Shown in pieces: positions 13,042 to 14,931 of a DNA stretch of 14,931 bases. Under the pieces are notes generated by a model that made no database searches, was not told the origin of the DNA, and saw only the letters and a list, made by a program, of their open reading frames with translations. A program made the position numbers and the translations under genes. Numbering within the stretch: the stretch's first letter is position 1; each line of letters starts with the position of its first letter. This DNA comes from CAWHOW01 sp050013795 (GTDB taxonomy: Bacteria; Bacteroidota; Bacteroidia; Bacteroidales; CG2-30-32-10), in contig JBEKEO010000059.1 of NCBI GenBank assembly GCA_050013795.1, forward strand, positions 1 through 14,931, in the 5' to 3' direction.

Positions 13042-13662
13042 ATGAAAACCATTCATCTTTTATTTATTTCTTTACTGATTGTTTCAAAAGCATTTTCTCA
13101 AAACGTATCATTAGGGACAATTGCTGATAGTTCATCTATTACGCATCCCTCCATATCTGGTATAAATACTACAGACAAGATGCATTTATCATTTGAGACA
13201 GGCGTGAGCTTCATGTCATTCGGGAAACAAAGCGCTTTTAATAACTGGTATGCACCTGCATTAACCTACGACCTTACACCTAAATTTCAACTTACAGCAG
13301 GCGCAATTGCTTTATACGGTAAATCAACTTTTCAAACAGGCTTAAATAGTGAAGGTGTCAGCATATTTCCTCAAAGCACAGGAGTAGGGCAATACTTTGT
13401 ATTTGCGCAGGGAACATATTTATTAAACAGCAAACTTACGCTGAGTGGCACACTATTCAAAGAAGTTCCGAACAATCAAATCAATTCGAATGCTTTAAGT
13501 ATAAGTCATGTGGATGCTACATATAAGGTTTCTGATGCCTTTTCTATTAGTGCCGGCTGCACAGTAGTTAAAGGCTACAATTCTTCTCTGATGGGCGGTT
13601 TCAACGGATTTAACATCCCAACATTTCCCATAAGCGGTGGATTTAACAACAGGACATGGTGA
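13042..13662 (+). CDS. Exported protein, probable small outer-membrane beta-barrel
   Basis: A 206-aa protein with a clear signal peptide (MKTIHLLFISLLIVSKAFS, cleavage before Gln20). From about residue 46 it alternates polar and hydrophobic residues in strand-length segments (HLSFETGVSFMSFG, then YDLTPKFQLTAGAIALYG, then KLTLSGTLFKEV, then FSISAGCTVVKG), as in small outer-membrane barrels. The tail is Gly/Phe-rich (MGGFNGFNIPTFPISGGF) and the last residue is Trp. I do not recognise a named family. It lies 36 bases before the Gly/Met/His-rich lipoprotein gene and is probably the first gene of an envelope operon with it and the CarboxypepD_reg protein at 14539. Confidence 0.75.
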   Translation: MKTIHLLFISLLIVSKAFSQNVSLGTIADSSSITHPSISGINTTDKMHLSFETGVSFMSFGKQSAFNNWYAPALTYDLTPKFQLTAGAIALYGKSTFQTGLNSEGVSIFPQSTGVGQYFVFAQGTYLLNSKLTLSGTLFKEVPNNQINSNALSISHVDATYKVSDAFSISAGCTVVKGYNSSLMGGFNGFNIPTFPISGGFNNRTW

Positions 13663-13698
13663 TGAACGCTTAGGTAGTTTATTCAAAAAATTAATATT

Positions 13699-14535
13699 AT
13701 GAATAAAAGGCAAGTTTTAATATTGCTATACTTGTTTATAGCAATAATTATTTCTTCATGTTCGCATAAAGGTGTTTATCTAAATTCATGGCAAAATGGC
13801 GACTTTAAAGTACCTAGCAAATCAGAAACAAGCGAACCATTGAGTTTTTATGATGCAAAAAGCAAACTCCAATATCAGGTTTCAAACGATTTTAAGAATT
13901 TATATATCTGTCTTAAAGCTACAGATCAGCAATCGCAAATGAAAATTATACGGGCAGGAATGACTGTTGGTATAGATACATTGGGGAAAAAGTCGACTCA
14001 GGTTGAAATTCTTTTCCCATTTCCTGCTATTTATCAAAAAGACAATTCATCAAACACCTCAACTGAAAATAAAAAGGATTGGCATAATAAATCCGATACC
14101 GGAAATCAGAGAAAACATTTCATGTCGCAATATAGTGAAATTCATCTGTCTGGTTTTAAACCACCTATTAACGGTGTTCTTCCTTTGCATAATGTTTATG
14201 GTATTTATGTAAATATCACATGGGATTCATTGAATATTATGTACTACAAGGCAATAATTCCATTTAAGACCTTTTTTAAAGATTCATTAATTGCTTCTGA
14301 TAGTTCAAGGATATTTGACTTTTCAGTAACAGTAAATGGAATAACCATGCAGCATTTAGAAGGTGGTGAATCTGGTTCACATGGCGGAGGAATGGGCGGA
14401 ATGCACGGTGGTATGCATGGTGGCGGTGGACAATATGGGTCTGGAGGATATGGTTCCGATGACAGAAGTTCTATGTTTGAAACTACCCATTTTTATTCGA
14501 GGATAAAACTTGTAACACACCCTCAGCCCAAATAA
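13699..14535 (+). CDS. Lipoprotein with a Gly/Met/His-rich segment, unknown function
   Basis: A 278-aa protein. Lipoprotein signal with LFIAIIISSC (Cys21). The body from about residue 50 (LQYQVSNDFKNLYICLKATD, then IIRAGMTVGIDT) resembles a beta-sandwich of the carbohydrate-binding CBM9/DOMON sort, but this is a weak impression. Residues about 222-252 are almost only Gly, Met and His, with His228, Met232, Met235, His236, Met239 and His240 spaced by glycines. His/Met clusters of this kind bind copper or other soft metals in known proteins. The metal role is inference only. The stop is followed 3 bases later by the ATG of the outer-membrane protein gene, so the two are very likely co-translated. 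Confidence 0.75.
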   Translation: MNKRQVLILLYLFIAIIISSCSHKGVYLNSWQNGDFKVPSKSETSEPLSFYDAKSKLQYQVSNDFKNLYICLKATDQQSQMKIIRAGMTVGIDTLGKKSTQVEILFPFPAIYQKDNSSNTSTENKKDWHNKSDTGNQRKHFMSQYSEIHLSGFKPPINGVLPLHNVYGIYVNITWDSLNIMYYKAIIPFKTFFKDSLIASDSSRIFDFSVTVNGITMQHLEGGESGSHGGGMGGMHGGMHGGGGQYGSGGYGSDDRSSMFETTHFYSRIKLVTHPQPK

Positions 14536-14538
14536 ATC

Positions 14539-14931
14539 ATGAGAGTAAAGTTACTGTTTATAATATCCTTATTATTATTTGGAAGTTTAGCATTTGCTCA
14601 GAATGCTAAAATCTTCGGGAAAGTATATGATGCTGAAAGTAATTCGCCATTACCTGGTGCAAATTTAACACTCATTAATTCAGGAGATACACTATTGACG
14701 CTTTCTGCTGTATCAGATGTTTCTGGTTCGTTTTCATTTGCAGGAATGCAGGGAGTAAAATACAAAATTAAAATTGTTTTTATTGGATATAAAACCGAGA
14801 ATATTAATATGAATATTGACAAATCTTTTGTCGACTTGGGAGTTATAAAGATAAAGTCCAATGCCTTTGCCCTGAAAAGCGTTAATATTACCGGAATACA
14901 GACAAGAGTGGAACAAATAGGCGATACCACT
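14539..14931 (+). CDS. CarboxypepD_reg-domain outer-membrane protein, N-terminal part (runs off the right edge)
   Basis: 131 codons of a longer gene. Signal peptide MRVKLLFIISLLLFGSLAFA (cleavage before Gln21), then a CarboxypepD_reg-like beta-sandwich at about 23-108: IFGKVYDAESNSPLPGANLTL, then SDVSGSFSFAGMQGVKYKIKIVFIGYKT. It continues ALKSVNITGIQTRVEQIGDTT, the usual lead-in to the plug region of TonB-dependent-receptor-like or OMP_b-brl_3-type barrels. It probably forms a large outer-membrane barrel working with the lipoprotein encoded just upstream, like SusC/SusD-type pairs in arrangement though not in gene order. The substrate cannot be told. The rest of the gene and any TonB box or barrel lie outside the window. 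Confidence 0.85.
   Translation, partial: MRVKLLFIISLLLFGSLAFAQNAKIFGKVYDAESNSPLPGANLTLINSGDTLLTLSAVSDVSGSFSFAGMQGVKYKIKIVFIGYKTENINMNIDKSFVDLGVIKIKSNAFALKSVNITGIQTRVEQIGDTT

Noticed and set aside
14598..14930. Minus-strand 110-aa frame at the right edge
   Set aside because: Antisense to the CarboxypepD_reg protein, which has a clear signal peptide and domain.

Overview
This window looks like a chromosomal segment of a Bacteroidota (Bacteroidetes) bacterium. The evidence is a PorP/SprF-type protein beside a CHU_C-type C-terminal domain protein (both linked to type IX secretion and gliding), a CarboxypepD_reg outer-membrane protein, Bacteroidetes-style IleS and DnaG, repeated promoter boxes of the TAnnTTTG / TTTG type, and almost no Shine-Dalgarno sequences. 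Genus cannot be judged from the sequence alone. LAYOUT. 1-236 (-): 5' end of ileS. 237-652: gene-free, with several REP-like palindromes. 653-1276 (-): transglutaminase-like protein with its own good promoter. 1379-2080 (-): Crp/Fnr-family regulator. 2231-5621 (+): a tight four-gene operon divergent from the regulator, encoding a permease-less ABC ATPase, a cysteine-rich SIMIBI GTPase of the HypB/UreG/CobW type, a NifS/IscS-like cysteine desulfurase, and a cysteine-rich Fe-S protein with a CODH/ACS-gamma-type or RnfB-type four-cysteine domain. 5622-6221: two hairpin terminators enclosing a 21-bp tandem repeat array of 16.8 copies. 6222-7058 (-): unrecognised 278-aa protein. 7159-7521 (-): CsoR/FrmR-like protein that lacks the metal ligands. 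7785-9439 (+): PorP/SprF-like protein plus a lipoprotein with a CHU_C-like domain. 9723-10616 (-): tri-heme lipoprotein cytochrome c. 10820-12772 (+): dnaG, with a TTG start. 13042-14931 (+): three-gene envelope operon (exported protein, Gly/Met/His-rich lipoprotein, and the start of a CarboxypepD_reg outer-membrane protein), cut by the window edge. HOW IT FITS TOGETHER. The most interesting unit is 1379-5621. A Crp-family regulator faces four overlapping or nearly abutting genes that together supply sulfur (desulfurase), nucleotide-driven metal or cluster handling (ABC ATPase and GTPase), and a cysteine-rich acceptor or scaffold. The shared 150-bp intergenic region holds overlapping divergent promoters and a perfect 24-bp palindrome with Crp-type 5-6-5 half-site spacing. 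I read this as a dedicated metallocluster assembly system under redox or signal control. The parts are seen in the sequence; the function is inference. Secondary items are the 21-bp array, the ligand-less CsoR-like protein with G-tract motifs at both local promoters, and a cytochrome built from two repeats, one of which has lost a heme site.
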